From Micrococcales bacterium 31B (GTDB lineage: Bacteria > Actinomycetota > Actinomycetes > Actinomycetales > Dermabacteraceae): a stretch of 64,000 nt of DNA. Position 1 is the first letter of the stretch; each line of letters begins with the position of its first letter. The notes beneath the pieces are model-generated. The model was not told the origin of the DNA. It searched no databases and saw nothing but the letters and a program-made list of their open reading frames with translations. The position numbers were made by a program, and so were the translations under genes. The stretch lies in assembly GCA_022803075.1 (NCBI GenBank), contig JAFFTF010000004.1:62001-126000 (forward strand), in the 5' to 3' direction. Of the stretch, positions 26,931-36,021 are shown piece after piece.

Positions 26931-27653
26931 TTACGCTGACGCAGCAGCGCGTACCAACCTCACTATGGTCGTGGGTTGCTCAAGGCCGTTCGCATCACAC
27001 GTCAACACCTCGGCGCTGCTGACCTTGAACTTTCGCAGTACCTTGGCGGCGGCATCCACCTCAGCCTCGGCCGAGCGGCCCTTCATAGCCAGCAACTCAC
27101 CACTGGAAGCTACCAAAGGTAGGCACCAGCGCGACAACTTATCGAGCGCTGCCACCGCCCGCGCCGTCACCACGTCAAAGGTCCGCTGACCGTGCAGCTC
27201 CTCAGCGCGCGCCCTCACGATCTCGACGCTCACCCCCAGATCATCGGCGACCTCCGCCAGCCAGGTCGTGCGCCTATCCATCGGCTCCACGAGCGTCACA
27301 CGCAGATCCGGACGCGCGAGCGCCAGCACGAGACCCGGCAACCCAGCCCCGGAGCCAACGTCACAGACACGTGCGTCCGGCCGAATCAACTCGTGAAAAA
27401 CGCCGCAACCCAGTACGTGCCGTTGCCACATGCGCGGCACCTCGCGCGGCCCCACCAGTCCACGCTCTATGCCCGAGGTGCACAGATGATCCACGAAGCG
27501 TTCCACGAGCGCGAGGCGATCTCCGAATATTTCAGCAGCGGCGCGTCGTTCGTCGGGCCCAAACTCAGGTCGGGCCGTCGTGTCGATCGGTTCCTCCGAC
27601 GGCCCGGTGGTACCCGGCCGGGCGGACGCGCGCGGGGCTGGGCGCTCGCTCAT
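26931..27653 (-). CDS. rsmG: 16S rRNA (guanine-527-N7) methyltransferase RsmG
   Basis: A 240-residue SAM-dependent methyltransferase acting on G527 of 16S rRNA. It has the motif DVGSGAGLPGLVLALARPDL (about 98-117), LVEPMDRRTTWL, and the conserved FDVVTARAVAALDKL. About 45 N-terminal residues are Pro/Arg/Ala-rich and not conserved. It lies 6 bases behind jag, in the usual origin-proximal order. Confidence 0.95.
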   Translation of the reverse strand: MSERPAPRASARPGTTGPSEEPIDTTARPEFGPDERRAAAEIFGDRLALVERFVDHLCTSGIERGLVGPREVPRMWQRHVLGCGVFHELIRPDARVCDVGSGAGLPGLVLALARPDLRVTLVEPMDRRTTWLAEVADDLGVSVEIVRARAEELHGQRTFDVVTARAVAALDKLSRWCLPLVASSGELLAMKGRSAEAEVDAAAKVLRKFKVSSAEVLTCDANGLEQPTTIVRLVRAAASA

Positions 27654-27659
27654 GCCCGG

Positions 27660-28277
27660 TTACTTGTCGGCGGGAAAAACGACGACGTGACGGTTCGAGT
27701 CGGTGCCCTCGGAGTCACTCACGAGACCCGCCGCGGCGATGGCATCGTGGATGACCTTGCGCTCAAAGGGGTTCATGGGATCAAGGTGGACGGGTTCACC
27801 GTTGGCGCGCACCGATTCAATGGCATTCTCAGCGATCAACTTCAAGCGCGAACGCATCGTGGTGCGATGCCCGGCAATATCGAGCATCAGTCGCGAGCGG
27901 TAACCAGTCTTCGTCTGCACGGCAAGACGAGTCAACTCCTGCAGCGCCTCCAACACCTCACCGTTGCGGCCTACCAGCAGTTTTAGTTCTTTTGTATCGT
28001 CGTTGAGGATCGCGATAGACGCGCGACCACCCTCCACGTCAATGTCGATGTCACCATCGAGATCGACGATGTCGAGCAGTTCCTCGAGATAGTCGGCGGC
28101 GATGTCACCTTCTTCTTCGAGCTGCTCAATCGTCAGGCTGGTCCGCTCTCCGCGGCCCTCGGCCGAGTCGTCGGCATCCTCCGACGCGTCGGCGCTGTCT
28201 GCTACCTCGGCGACCGCCTCGGTTTCGGCAACCTCAACTTCGAGGTCAACGTTGTCTTCCTGCAGATCGTTCGACAT
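27660..28277 (-). CDS. jag: KH/R3H RNA-binding protein Jag (KhpB)
   Basis: A 205-residue protein with a very acidic first 60 residues, a KH-like domain (KELKLLVGRNGEVLEALQEL, about 95-114) and a C-terminal R3H domain (NPFERKVIHDAIAAAG, about 168-183). The family binds RNA and, in other Gram-positives, influences cell elongation and division. It stands between yidC (14-base gap) and rsmG. The usual N-terminal Jag_N domain of Firmicutes is absent, as is normal in actinobacteria. Confidence 0.93.
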   Translation of the reverse strand: MSNDLQEDNVDLEVEVAETEAVAEVADSADASEDADDSAEGRGERTSLTIEQLEEEGDIAADYLEELLDIVDLDGDIDIDVEGGRASIAILNDDTKELKLLVGRNGEVLEALQELTRLAVQTKTGYRSRLMLDIAGHRTTMRSRLKLIAENAIESVRANGEPVHLDPMNPFERKVIHDAIAAAGLVSDSEGTDSNRHVVVFPADK

Positions 28278-28291
28278 GATGTCTCCTTGGA

Positions 28292-29452
28292 CTACTTCTT
28301 GTTACGTGGCTTTTTGGGGCTCGGGTTACCTGGGTTTTGACCCTTGGACTGGTTACCAGAAGCCTGACCCTTGGACTGGTTACCGGGGCTTTCGACGGCG
28401 GAACCGCTGTTGGGACTCTGCGGGCTGGAGGGGGTCGCCTGATTGAGCGGTTTCCCATCGGGACCCTGCGTTCGCTTGGCCTTCGGCGCCGACTTCTTGG
28501 GTTGATTGCGCTTGGGCTGTTCGCGCTGCCCCTGAGGCTTTTCGGCCGCGGCGGCGAGACGGGCCGCGCTGGCCTCCTCCTCGAGGGTCGGCAACCCCTT
28601 GCGCACGCGCTTGGCATTGAGCCGCTCACGGTACTTCTCTTCGGCCTCCGAGCCGGGGGTGGGGCTGTTGCGAATAACGTAGTACTGCTGTCCCAAGGTC
28701 CACAGGTTAGAGACGGTCCAGTAGAGCAGCACGCCGATGGGGAAGTTGAAGCCCGTGATACCCATGATCGCGGGCAGCATGTAGAGCATGATCTTCTGCG
28801 TTTGACCCATGGGGCCCTCGAGCGCCGAGGGAGGCATGTTCTTCATCGAGATCTGCCGCTGCGTGATGAACAGGGTCGCGCACATGGCGATGATCAGAAT
28901 TACTGCGAGGACGCGACTCGGATTCCCGGCGGTGGCCTGCATGAACGTGTCAGAGAACTTGGCTCCGAAAAGCACCGCGTTGTGGGCTTCGGTGGCCAGG
29001 CGCATCGTCAAGTACCCGAAGTCACCCTCGTGAATACCACCCTGAGCGTGCTGGGGAATCTGGTAGTACAGCACTCGGTACAGGCCGATAAAGATCGGGG
29101 TCTGCAGCAGCAGTGGTAGGCACGAGGAGAACGGGTTGGTGCCGGTGCGACGGTAAAGTTCCATCGTTTCCTGGCTCATCGCCTGGCGGCTGGCTGGGTC
29201 GGTCTTGCCCTTGTACTTGTCCTGAATCTTCTTCATCTCAGGCTGTATCAACTGCATGCCACGCTGAGCCTTGATTTGGCGCACGAAGAGCGGAATCAGC
29301 AGTACCCGCACCACGACAACGAGGCCGACGATAGACAACGCCCACGTCGCCCCGCCCGCCGAATCCAACCCAATCAGGGTCAGCAGCTTGTGCGCCATCA
29401 CCATGATGAAGGCGATCGCCCACTCAATGGGATAGAAAATCGTATCTAACAT
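28292..29452 (-). CDS. yidC: Membrane protein insertase YidC
   Basis: A 386-residue Oxa1/YidC-type insertase with about five membrane segments (WAIAFIMVMAHKLLTL, WALSIVGLVVVVRVLLIPLF and onward). The first-loop motif RQIKAQRGMQLIQPEMKKIQ and the hydrophilic-groove arginine region (VVRVLLIPLFVRQ) are present. The C-terminus from about residue 300 is basic and low-complexity, ending with repeats of GNQSKGQ and PKKPRNKK; it probably contacts the ribosome. It lies between yidD and jag, as in most bacteria. Confidence 0.96.
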   Translation of the reverse strand: MLDTIFYPIEWAIAFIMVMAHKLLTLIGLDSAGGATWALSIVGLVVVVRVLLIPLFVRQIKAQRGMQLIQPEMKKIQDKYKGKTDPASRQAMSQETMELYRRTGTNPFSSCLPLLLQTPIFIGLYRVLYYQIPQHAQGGIHEGDFGYLTMRLATEAHNAVLFGAKFSDTFMQATAGNPSRVLAVILIIAMCATLFITQRQISMKNMPPSALEGPMGQTQKIMLYMLPAIMGITGFNFPIGVLLYWTVSNLWTLGQQYYVIRNSPTPGSEAEEKYRERLNAKRVRKGLPTLEEEASAARLAAAAEKPQGQREQPKRNQPKKSAPKAKRTQGPDGKPLNQATPSSPQSPNSGSAVESPGNQSKGQASGNQSKGQNPGNPSPKKPRNKK

Positions 29453-29518
29453 GGAGGCTCCTCTGCCCGGTCGACCGGAGCAATTCAGGTCGGTTAGAGG
29501 CGTCGTTCGTGTAAAAAC

Positions 29519-29809
29519 CTAGTGTGAAGAACTGCCCGAGTTCGCGACAGTCGGCGGTTCATTGTCTCGCACCACAGGATCGTAACCACCATCTGACCAG
29601 GGGTTGCAGCGCAACAATCTCCAGCACGCCACAGCAACTCCTTTGACAGCGCCGTGATGGCGCAGTGCGTCGATCGCATAGTGCGAGCACGAGGGCTCGT
29701 ACTTGCACGACGGGGGAAACCACGGCGAGACCACCAACTGATATCCCCGCACGAATGCCACGAGCGCTCGTTCGGGTGCGCGTCGAAGGGTTGCCCAAGC
29801 AGCGGACAT
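29519..29809 (-). CDS. yidD: YidD membrane-insertion accessory factor
   Basis: A 96-residue protein with the conserved YidD core: GYQLVVSPWFPPSCKYEPSC (about 22-41), SHYAIDALRHHGAVKG and RLLRCNPWSDGGYDPV, including the three cysteines. It is thought to assist YidC at the inner membrane. The GTG or ATG start lies 4 bases past the rnpA stop, so the two are coupled. Confidence 0.95.
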   Translation of the reverse strand: MSAAWATLRRAPERALVAFVRGYQLVVSPWFPPSCKYEPSCSHYAIDALRHHGAVKGVAVACWRLLRCNPWSDGGYDPVVRDNEPPTVANSGSSSH

Positions 29810-29813
29810 ATCG

Positions 29814-30218
29814 TCAGGCCGGTTCGTGGGGTCGGCCGCTGCGTTGGTGGTCCCGCTCGAAGTAGCGTCGCTGCGCCGTCCTCAAGCTGCTCACGACCTC
29901 ATGGTGCAGGTCAGTAAATGGAACTTCTCCTGCACCGGCGAGAGCACGGATGACGACGTCACCCTCTGCCGCAAGCAGACCGTGCTCGGTCGGCTGGTTC
30001 AATGCCTCGGCCATGATGGCCCGAAACCTGCGCTTAATCAGATTGCGACCCACTGCTCCGGATACCTTTTTAGGCACAACGAAACCCACGTGCGCCGTTC
30101 CATCGCCCACTCGGGGCGCGAAGTGAACGACTACGTGGGTTCGAGCAGCTCGGGTGCCTGATCGCATGACCCGCGAAAAATCGCGCGCCGTGCGCAGTCG
30201 GCACCGGGCCGAGAGCAC
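29814..30218 (-). CDS. rnpA: Ribonuclease P protein component
   Basis: A 134-residue basic protein subunit of RNase P, which matures tRNA 5' ends. The RNA-binding motif RNLIKRRFRAIMAEA (about 58-72) and the start RLRTARDFSRVMRSG are diagnostic. The start codon is GTG, 5 bases after rpmH. Confidence 0.95.
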   Translation of the reverse strand: MLSARCRLRTARDFSRVMRSGTRAARTHVVVHFAPRVGDGTAHVGFVVPKKVSGAVGRNLIKRRFRAIMAEALNQPTEHGLLAAEGDVVIRALAGAGEVPFTDLHHEVVSSLRTAQRRYFERDHQRSGRPHEPA

Positions 30219-30223
30219 CGGCC

Positions 30224-30361
30224 TTACGCCGAGATTTCGGCGCGACCCTTGCGACGGCGAGCGGCCAGGATGGCGCGGCCGGCACGGGTGCTCATGCGCA
30301 GGCGGAAGCCATGAGTCTTCGCACGGCGGCGGTTGTTAGGCTGAAAGGTCCGCTTAGACAC
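30224..30361 (-). CDS. rpmH: Ribosomal protein L34
   Basis: A 45-residue protein, [20 protein letters not shown] at the start and [13 protein letters not shown] at the end, the full normal length for L34. A longer in-frame extension upstream is not conserved. The GTG start at 30361 has TTGGAGA nine bases upstream. It is the first gene of the rpmH-rnpA-yidD-yidC block, divergent from dnaA. Confidence 0.97.
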   Translation of the reverse strand: MSKRTFQPNNRRRAKTHGFRLRMSTRAGRAILAARRRKGRAEISA

Positions 30362-30880
30362 AGCAGTTCTCCAATGTATTAAAACGTCGTTGAAAGCCTC
30401 GACCAAGGGGAAGAACGAGGCGCATGAACCAGTCGCACGCTTCTCATCGAAGCGCCACCTGACCCACAATGGATGCCCAGGTGTCGCGGAAAGTCACCAC
30501 TCATTAGTGCATGCAAACGACATAGGCCTACTAAGGCTAGAGCTGGCCGACCACCTGGGTCAAACGCCGGCACCCATTCGGTGAGCAACAACACGCGCGG
30601 CCGTCCCTTGGGCAGGCGATCGCGGTCGGTTCCGGACGCCGCGTGGCCCGTCGGTCCGTCACCCTCTCCCCATCGTGACTATCCAATTGTGGAAAACCAG
30701 TCCCGAAACCGCTACAGTAATCCACAGCATGACCGAGGTTTTCCACAAAAACCGCGGATCTGGCGTCCTGAGGGGGAACTTTATACACAGCGCCGACGTT
30801 CGCGGCCTGTCGTTCCTTTCACCACCGGCCCGACAGGCTTCATCTCGGTCGGAACTTTAAGATTTGCATCGGGAGATCAC
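30362..30880. promoter_or_regulatory. rpmH-dnaA divergent control region with DnaA boxes
   Basis: This 519-bp spacer contains no gene. DnaA-box-like motifs cluster in its dnaA-proximal half: TGTGGAAAA (30688-30696, reverse), TAATCCACA (30718-30726), TTTTCCACA (30739-30747) and TTATACACA (30781-30789). Such boxes usually mediate dnaA autoregulation. Composition is lower in GC than the genes. Exact promoters for rpmH and dnaA could not be placed. Confidence 0.7.
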
Positions 30881-32314
30881 ATGCAGAACACGTCCGAGCG
30901 CGAGAAATGGGCCTCGTTCCTCATCTTGCTGAAGGAACAACCCGATGTTTCCCCGCTCGACTATGCCTCCGCCAAGTTGTCCGAACTCGTGGCAGTGGCC
31001 GGTCAGCACATCATCGTGGCCGTAAAGAGCGACCGCGAACGCACCGTGTTCGAGCGGCAGATCAGTGCACAGGTCTCAAACGTCATGACTGCCCTGTTTG
31101 GGCCGGGAACCCGACTGAGCATCACCATAGATTCGACCATTACGGGCTTCGAAAATCTCCTAGAACCTGAACCCGAACCGGAGCCGGAACCCGAGCCCGA
31201 GGTAGAAACCGGGCCACCCGCGGCGTCCAGCCCCCTCACCCTGGGACCGGCCGATGAAGTGGAGGCGGCCGACGCGGGCGTCCTGAACCCCAAATACACC
31301 TTCGAGAACTTCGTGGTCGGCGAGTCCAACCGATTTGCCAACGCCATCGCCATGGCCGTCGCGGAACAGCCCGGTACCACGAATTACAACCCACTGCTCA
31401 TTTACGGTGATTCGGGCCTAGGCAAAACCCACCTGCTGCACGCCATAGGCAACTACGTGAAGGAGAACATCCCTCACCTCAACATTTGTTATGTGTCGAG
31501 CGAAGACTTCGCAACTGAGTTCATCAACGCGATCCGGGAGAACGTGATGAACGAGTTTAAACAGCGCTATCGCACCTACGACATTCTGCTGATCGATGAC
31601 ATTCAGTTCATGGCCGGCAAGACCGACACCATGGTCGAGTTTTTCCACACCTTCGACGCGCTCTACCGCGAAGGCAAGCAAATCGTCTTGACGTCGGACA
31701 TTGCACCCAACCTCTTGAACAACTTCGAGGAACGACTGAAATCGCGGTTCAGCAGCGGTGGAGTGGCGAGCATCGAACCCCCGCAGTTCGAGACGCGCAT
31801 GGCTATCCTTCGCAATAAGGCCATGCAAGACAACATGAATGTCAAAGATGACGTGCTGGAGTTCATTGCCACGAACATCACCTCGAACATCCGTATTCTC
31901 GAGGGTGCGCTGGTACGTGCGCATGCGTATGCGATCCTGCAGAACTTCGCGCCCACCATCGCGTCGACGCGACAGATTTTGAAGGACGTGATCTCCGAGG
32001 GTGGCTCGATTGAGGTGACGGTGAAAACCATCATCGAAGAGACTGCCAAGTACTATCAGTTGGACGTCGACGACATTTGTGGCAAGTCACGTACGCGCCT
32101 GATCACGCTCGCCCGCCAGATCGCCATGTACCTGTGTCGCGAGTTGACGAATCTTTCATTGCCGCAGGTGGGACACCACTTTGGGGGCCGGGATCATTCG
32201 ACCGTGTTGCACTCTGTTCGCAAGATCAACGCTTCGATGGCCGAACGGGCGAAGGTGTTTAACGATGTCTCGCAGTTGACCGCCCAAATCAATGCCGCGT
32301 CTCGCAAGGAGTGA
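30881..32314 (+). CDS. dnaA: Chromosomal replication initiator DnaA
   Basis: A 477-residue AAA+ initiator. Domain I covers residues 1-90. Domain II is a short linker with an EPEPEPEPEPEPE run (about 95-107). Domain III has Walker A GDSGLGKT (176-183) and Walker B ILLIDDIQF. Domain IV carries the DNA-binding signature CRELTNLSLPQVGHHFGGRD. The same frame is open far upstream, but homology starts at MQNTSEREKW and ATG 30881 has GGGAG five bases before it. DnaA boxes lie on both sides, consistent with origin binding and autoregulation. Confidence 0.98.
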   Translation: MQNTSEREKWASFLILLKEQPDVSPLDYASAKLSELVAVAGQHIIVAVKSDRERTVFERQISAQVSNVMTALFGPGTRLSITIDSTITGFENLLEPEPEPEPEPEPEVETGPPAASSPLTLGPADEVEAADAGVLNPKYTFENFVVGESNRFANAIAMAVAEQPGTTNYNPLLIYGDSGLGKTHLLHAIGNYVKENIPHLNICYVSSEDFATEFINAIRENVMNEFKQRYRTYDILLIDDIQFMAGKTDTMVEFFHTFDALYREGKQIVLTSDIAPNLLNNFEERLKSRFSSGGVASIEPPQFETRMAILRNKAMQDNMNVKDDVLEFIATNITSNIRILEGALVRAHAYAILQNFAPTIASTRQILKDVISEGGSIEVTVKTIIEETAKYYQLDVDDICGKSRTRLITLARQIAMYLCRELTNLSLPQVGHHFGGRDHSTVLHSVRKINASMAERAKVFNDVSQLTAQINAASRKE

Positions 32315-32847
32315 TGTGACACACCTCACTTGCAACCCACCTCTTTGGTGAAATCGCAGATCAGGGCCGTTTCCAAAGGTGTGGATAAACCTGTGGAATC
32401 TTGTGAGCTACGCAGCAGCATATGTGAGCTGTCTCCGGCCCTCTGTGAGCTGTTTCAGGCGAGTTTTTTGGGTTTCCACATTCGAGTCTCAATAGCTCAG
32501 CGAGAGCTCACGAGGAGCTAACAGAGCAAAATGGTGTCTCATCTGCACAAAGGGTGGTTTTGAACAGTATCCACAGGCCCTATTACTACTACTACTCTTC
32601 TCTAGAGGCACAGAATGTGGATTTGTGGTGTTGCGTGCTCCAACTGGTGCGGCTTCGGGTGGATCGTGGCCGCGTCAGGTTGTGACGCGACGGAGCGCGG
32701 TGGGCTGAGTCTCCACTAGGCTGAAGTGGTTTGGCAGCGGAGTCGTCAGAATTCAGGCGAGACCGATAGTGCCAAGATTGAGTGGCGGCGCGGCCGCACA
32801 CGTGAAACGCGTGGAGTGACCCTCCGCGCTACTTCGAAAGGGTTCTC
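32315..32847. other. oriC: Probable chromosomal origin oriC (dnaA-dnaN spacer)
   Basis: This 533-bp non-coding spacer has a perfect DnaA box in reverse (TGTGGATAA, 32380-32388), TGTGGAATC at 32392-32400, GTTTCCACA near 32472 and GTATCCACA at 32567-32575. Three TGTGAGCT motifs are spaced exactly 21 bp (32402, 32423, 32444). A DnaA-trio-like tract follows the last box. The right part (32660-32847) probably holds the dnaN promoter and contains a parS half-site, CACGTGAAAC, at 32799. Location and motifs together support oriC. Confidence 0.85.
32567..32597. promoter_or_regulatory. Origin unwinding element: DnaA box, GC clamp and DnaA-trio tract
   Basis: GTATCCACA is followed by GGCCC and then TATTACTACTACTACTC. 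The complementary strand, read 3' to 5' from 32580, is GAT-AAT-GAT-GAT-GAT-GAG, which fits the 3'-[G/A]AT-5' DnaA-trio definition known from Bacillus and many other origins. This is the likely start of strand opening. Confidence 0.7.
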
Positions 32848-33987
32848 ATGAAGTTTCAACTCGACCGTGATGTGCTTGCGGACGTCGTGAACTGGGTGGC
32901 ACGCACGCTGCCTGCACGCCCTCCCATGCCTGTGCTCTCGGGCTTGCTGCTTGCGGCAGACGACATGGGCACCCTCACGATTTCGAGTTTCGACTACGAA
33001 GTTTCAGCCCGGATGGAGGTCGCGGCCGAGGTGCACGAACCAGGCACGGCACTGGTGTCGGGCCGACTACTGGCTGACATCTCGAGGGCCCTACCCGCAA
33101 AGCCGGTGCACTTTGAACTTGAGGGTGGCAAGATCACGCTCAACTGTGGCACGTCGCGTTTTACCCTCGCGACCATGCCCGTGGAGGAATACCCTGCGCT
33201 GCCCCTGATGCCCGAGGCATCGGGTTCAATCGACGCCAAGGTATTCACCGATGCCATCTCGCAGGTCTCCATCGCAACGTCGAAAGACGACACGTTGCCC
33301 CTGCTCACCGGCATTTTTGTGGAGATCCAGGGCGAAAAGATCACCATGCTGGCGACCGACCGCTACCGCCTCGCGGTGAGGGAATTGAACTGGGTACCGG
33401 CCGATCCCAGTTTCGAATCGACGGCGGTTGTACGGGGGCGCACCCTCACTGAGGTATCGAAGTCGCTCGGAGGTGGCGAGCCCGTCACGGTCGCCCTGAC
33501 GAGTGGGCAGGGCCGCGATCTCATTGGTTTCCAAGCCGGCGGCCGCCGCACCACGTCGCTGCTGGTTGAGGGCAAGTACCCCGACGTTCGCCAACTGTTC
33601 CCCAAGGACGCCCCCATCTCGGCCGTGGTTAACGCCAAGGAGCTCGCCGATGCCGTCAAACGCGTATCACTCGTCGCGGAGCGCTCGACCCAGGTGCGAC
33701 TTGCCTTTGCTGACGGCCACGTCGTGCTCGAGGCCGGCGCCGGAGACGACGCGCAGGCCAGCGAGACGCTTGAGGCGTCCATCGAGGGTGAGGACATCGT
33801 CGTGGCCTTCAATCCAGCGTTCTTGCTCGACGGGCTTGGCGCCCTAGGCACCGCGTACGCGAAGTTCGCCCTGACCAACCAGGTCAAGCCCGTGATCCTG
33901 ACACCGCTCGCCAAACTCGAGGGCGCCAATGATCACGAGGACAGCAACTATCGCTACCTCCTGATGCCCATTCGCCACACGAACTGA
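32848..33987 (+). CDS. dnaN: DNA polymerase III beta sliding clamp
   Basis: A 379-residue clamp with three repeated clamp domains. The typical start is MKFQLDRDVLADVVNWVART; VRELNWVPAD appears mid-protein and the C-terminus is YRYLLMPIRHTN, close to the canonical MPMR ending. It tethers polymerase to DNA. ATG is preceded by GAAAGG. Its TGA overlaps the recF ATG, so the pair is co-translated. Confidence 0.97.
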   Translation: MKFQLDRDVLADVVNWVARTLPARPPMPVLSGLLLAADDMGTLTISSFDYEVSARMEVAAEVHEPGTALVSGRLLADISRALPAKPVHFELEGGKITLNCGTSRFTLATMPVEEYPALPLMPEASGSIDAKVFTDAISQVSIATSKDDTLPLLTGIFVEIQGEKITMLATDRYRLAVRELNWVPADPSFESTAVVRGRTLTEVSKSLGGGEPVTVALTSGQGRDLIGFQAGGRRTTSLLVEGKYPDVRQLFPKDAPISAVVNAKELADAVKRVSLVAERSTQVRLAFADGHVVLEAGAGDDAQASETLEASIEGEDIVVAFNPAFLLDGLGALGTAYAKFALTNQVKPVILTPLAKLEGANDHEDSNYRYLLMPIRHTN

Positions 33988-35327
33988 TGTTTATCAGCCA
34001 TCTCACTCTCAGCGATTATCGCAGCTACGAGAAGGCTGAGTTCAGTTTCGACCCCGGCGTCACGGTATTGGTGGGTCCCAATGGCCACGGCAAAACCAAT
34101 GTCATGGAGGCGATTGGGTACCTGGCCACCATGACCTCTCACCGCGTGGCGCACGATGCCGCTCTCGTGCGACGCGGCTGCGAAAGCGCGGTGATCCGTG
34201 GTGTGGTGCAGTCCGATGAGACCGATGAACGACCTCAGAAGATCGAGGTGCAGATCATTCCCGGGCGGGTCAATCGTGCCCGCCACCAGGGGGTTGCCCG
34301 ACGCCCCCGAGATCTCACGGGCATCGTGAGAACGGTCCTCTTCGCACCCGAAGACCTACAGCTCGTGCGCGGCGATCCAGATCTACGGCGTCGGTTTCTG
34401 GACGACCTGCTCGTGCTCATCGCGCCGCGGTTCGCGGGGGTCAAGGCCGACTACGACAAGGTAGTCAAGCAGAGAAACTCCCTGCTCAAGTCAAGTATTA
34501 GCCGAGAGAACCCACGCCGGGCAGGCGCCGCCCGCCGCAAGGCAGAGAATGTTGCGGTCGCCGTCGAGGACGCCGAGGTGGGTGCCGTGGGAGGCAATCA
34601 CCTGGCCACCCTGGCGTCCGGTCCCTCCCCCCTCAGCACGCTCTCAGTCTGGGACGATCAACTGGTAGCGCTCGGCAGCGAACTCACTCGGGCACGCATT
34701 CACCTCGTCGCACGACTCGTGCCGCACTTCAAAGCCGCATATCTGCGCGTGAGCGAAGATCAGGAAACCCCCGACGCACAACCCAGCGCCGAAGGTACTG
34801 AGGCACTCGCTGCTCAATCACCCGCGCACCTTCGCTATGCTGCACGCGTCGAACTTCCCGAAGGCGAGGTCACCCCGACGAATCCCACGGGCCTGCCGAG
34901 CCAAGCGCAAGTGCGCGCCGCACTCGCGGTGGCACTTGCCGACCTGCGTCGGCAAGAACTCGATCGGGGAGTGACACTCGTGGGCCCTCATCGTGACGAT
35001 CTGGCGCTTGAACTTCTGGATTTTCCGGTCAAGGGCTACGCGAGCCACGGGGAGACATGGTCGATCGTGCTGGCTCTCAAACTGGCAGCGTTTGAGTTGC
35101 TACGCCAAGAGACGGCGTCTTGGGAGGCGGGCGACCCCATACTGATCTTGGATGACGTTTTCGCGGAACTCGATGTGGGGCGCCGCCGTAGGCTGGCAGA
35201 AATCATACGCAACACTCAACAAGTTCTTATTACTGCAGCCGTCGATGAGGATCTTCCTGCTGGCCTATCTGGTGCGAAGTACGGAATCCGGAGGGATGAC
35301 GGTATTTCTGCAGTAGTTTGCGCCTAG
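33987..35327 (+). CDS. recF: DNA replication and repair protein RecF
   Basis: A 446-residue SMC-like ABC ATPase of gap repair. Walker A is VGPNGHGKTN (about 31-40), Walker B ILILDDVFAELD (about 386-397), with VGPHRDDLAL before it. It is longer than the usual 360-400 residues because of an Ala/Glu-rich insert (about 175-215) and another near 255-275. The start overlaps the dnaN stop. The gene end becomes clearly A/T-richer, continuing into the spacer before dciA. Confidence 0.95.
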   Translation: MFISHLTLSDYRSYEKAEFSFDPGVTVLVGPNGHGKTNVMEAIGYLATMTSHRVAHDAALVRRGCESAVIRGVVQSDETDERPQKIEVQIIPGRVNRARHQGVARRPRDLTGIVRTVLFAPEDLQLVRGDPDLRRRFLDDLLVLIAPRFAGVKADYDKVVKQRNSLLKSSISRENPRRAGAARRKAENVAVAVEDAEVGAVGGNHLATLASGPSPLSTLSVWDDQLVALGSELTRARIHLVARLVPHFKAAYLRVSEDQETPDAQPSAEGTEALAAQSPAHLRYAARVELPEGEVTPTNPTGLPSQAQVRAALAVALADLRRQELDRGVTLVGPHRDDLALELLDFPVKGYASHGETWSIVLALKLAAFELLRQETASWEAGDPILILDDVFAELDVGRRRRLAEIIRNTQQVLITAAVDEDLPAGLSGAKYGIRRDDGISAVVCA

Positions 35328-35385
35328 ACATTATCTGTGAAAATAAATTATCAGCAACAGCTAGCCAGGTGGAGGTCAAAACATC

Positions 35386-36021
35386 GTGCGACGATCCGAC
35401 GACTCCCACGCGGCCGAGCACTTGGATAATAGCCAGGAAGCGGACGAACCCGATTCGGCAGACCTTGACGCCGATTTTGCCGCCACCCCCGAGGAGCAGG
35501 CTGCTCGTGTGCATGAATTTCAAGACCTCCCTCACCTCGCCCTCTATCAGGCTCGTGCCGACGCGCGTGCGCGCCGCCATCGGCCCACGAGTCTTGGTCA
35601 AGCGCGTCGCGGCCAGGTCGCCGAGGCCGCATCGGCCCGGCTGATCGGTACGGGGAGCGGGGCGAGAGATCCCCTGGCGCTCGGAGTAGCCGTGCGGCGC
35701 CTTATCCAAGATAGAGGCTGGGACCACCAATTTGCAGTGGGAAAGTTGATCGGCGACTGGCCGACGGTCATCGGACCAGAACTGGCCCAACACTGCACCC
35801 CGACCACCTTCGTGGAGGGTGAATTGACCATTCAGTGTGCGTCGACAACCTACGCGACCTCACTGAAATTGCTGCTAGGCACCCTGCAACAGCGAATAGA
35901 CTGTGAAGTCGGGGAAGGTGTAGTGACGTCCATCAGGATTGAAGGCCCGCGACCGCCGCGTCAGGTGAAGGGCAAGTATCGGATTCACGGCTATAGGGGA
36001 CCACGCGATACGTACGGCTAG
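35386..36021 (+). CDS. DciA-like protein (DUF721), probable helicase-loading factor
   Basis: A 211-residue protein. The conserved DUF721 core begins near residue 105 (DPLALGVAVRRLIQDRGWDH) and runs through WPTVIGPELAQHCTPTTFVE and LTIQCASTTYATSLKLLLG. DciA proteins load or operate the replicative helicase in bacteria without DnaC/DnaI. About 100 acidic, Arg-rich residues precede the core. The GTG start has GGTGGAGG ten bases upstream. The location between recF and gyrB is standard for actinobacteria. Confidence 0.88.
   Translation: MRRSDDSHAAEHLDNSQEADEPDSADLDADFAATPEEQAARVHEFQDLPHLALYQARADARARRHRPTSLGQARRGQVAEAASARLIGTGSGARDPLALGVAVRRLIQDRGWDHQFAVGKLIGDWPTVIGPELAQHCTPTTFVEGELTIQCASTTYATSLKLLLGTLQQRIDCEVGEGVVTSIRIEGPRPPRQVKGKYRIHGYRGPRDTYG

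Noticed and set aside
32799-32808. CACGTGAAAC half of a parS site near dnaN
   Set aside because: The other half does not match; only a half-site remains, so it is not counted as parS.
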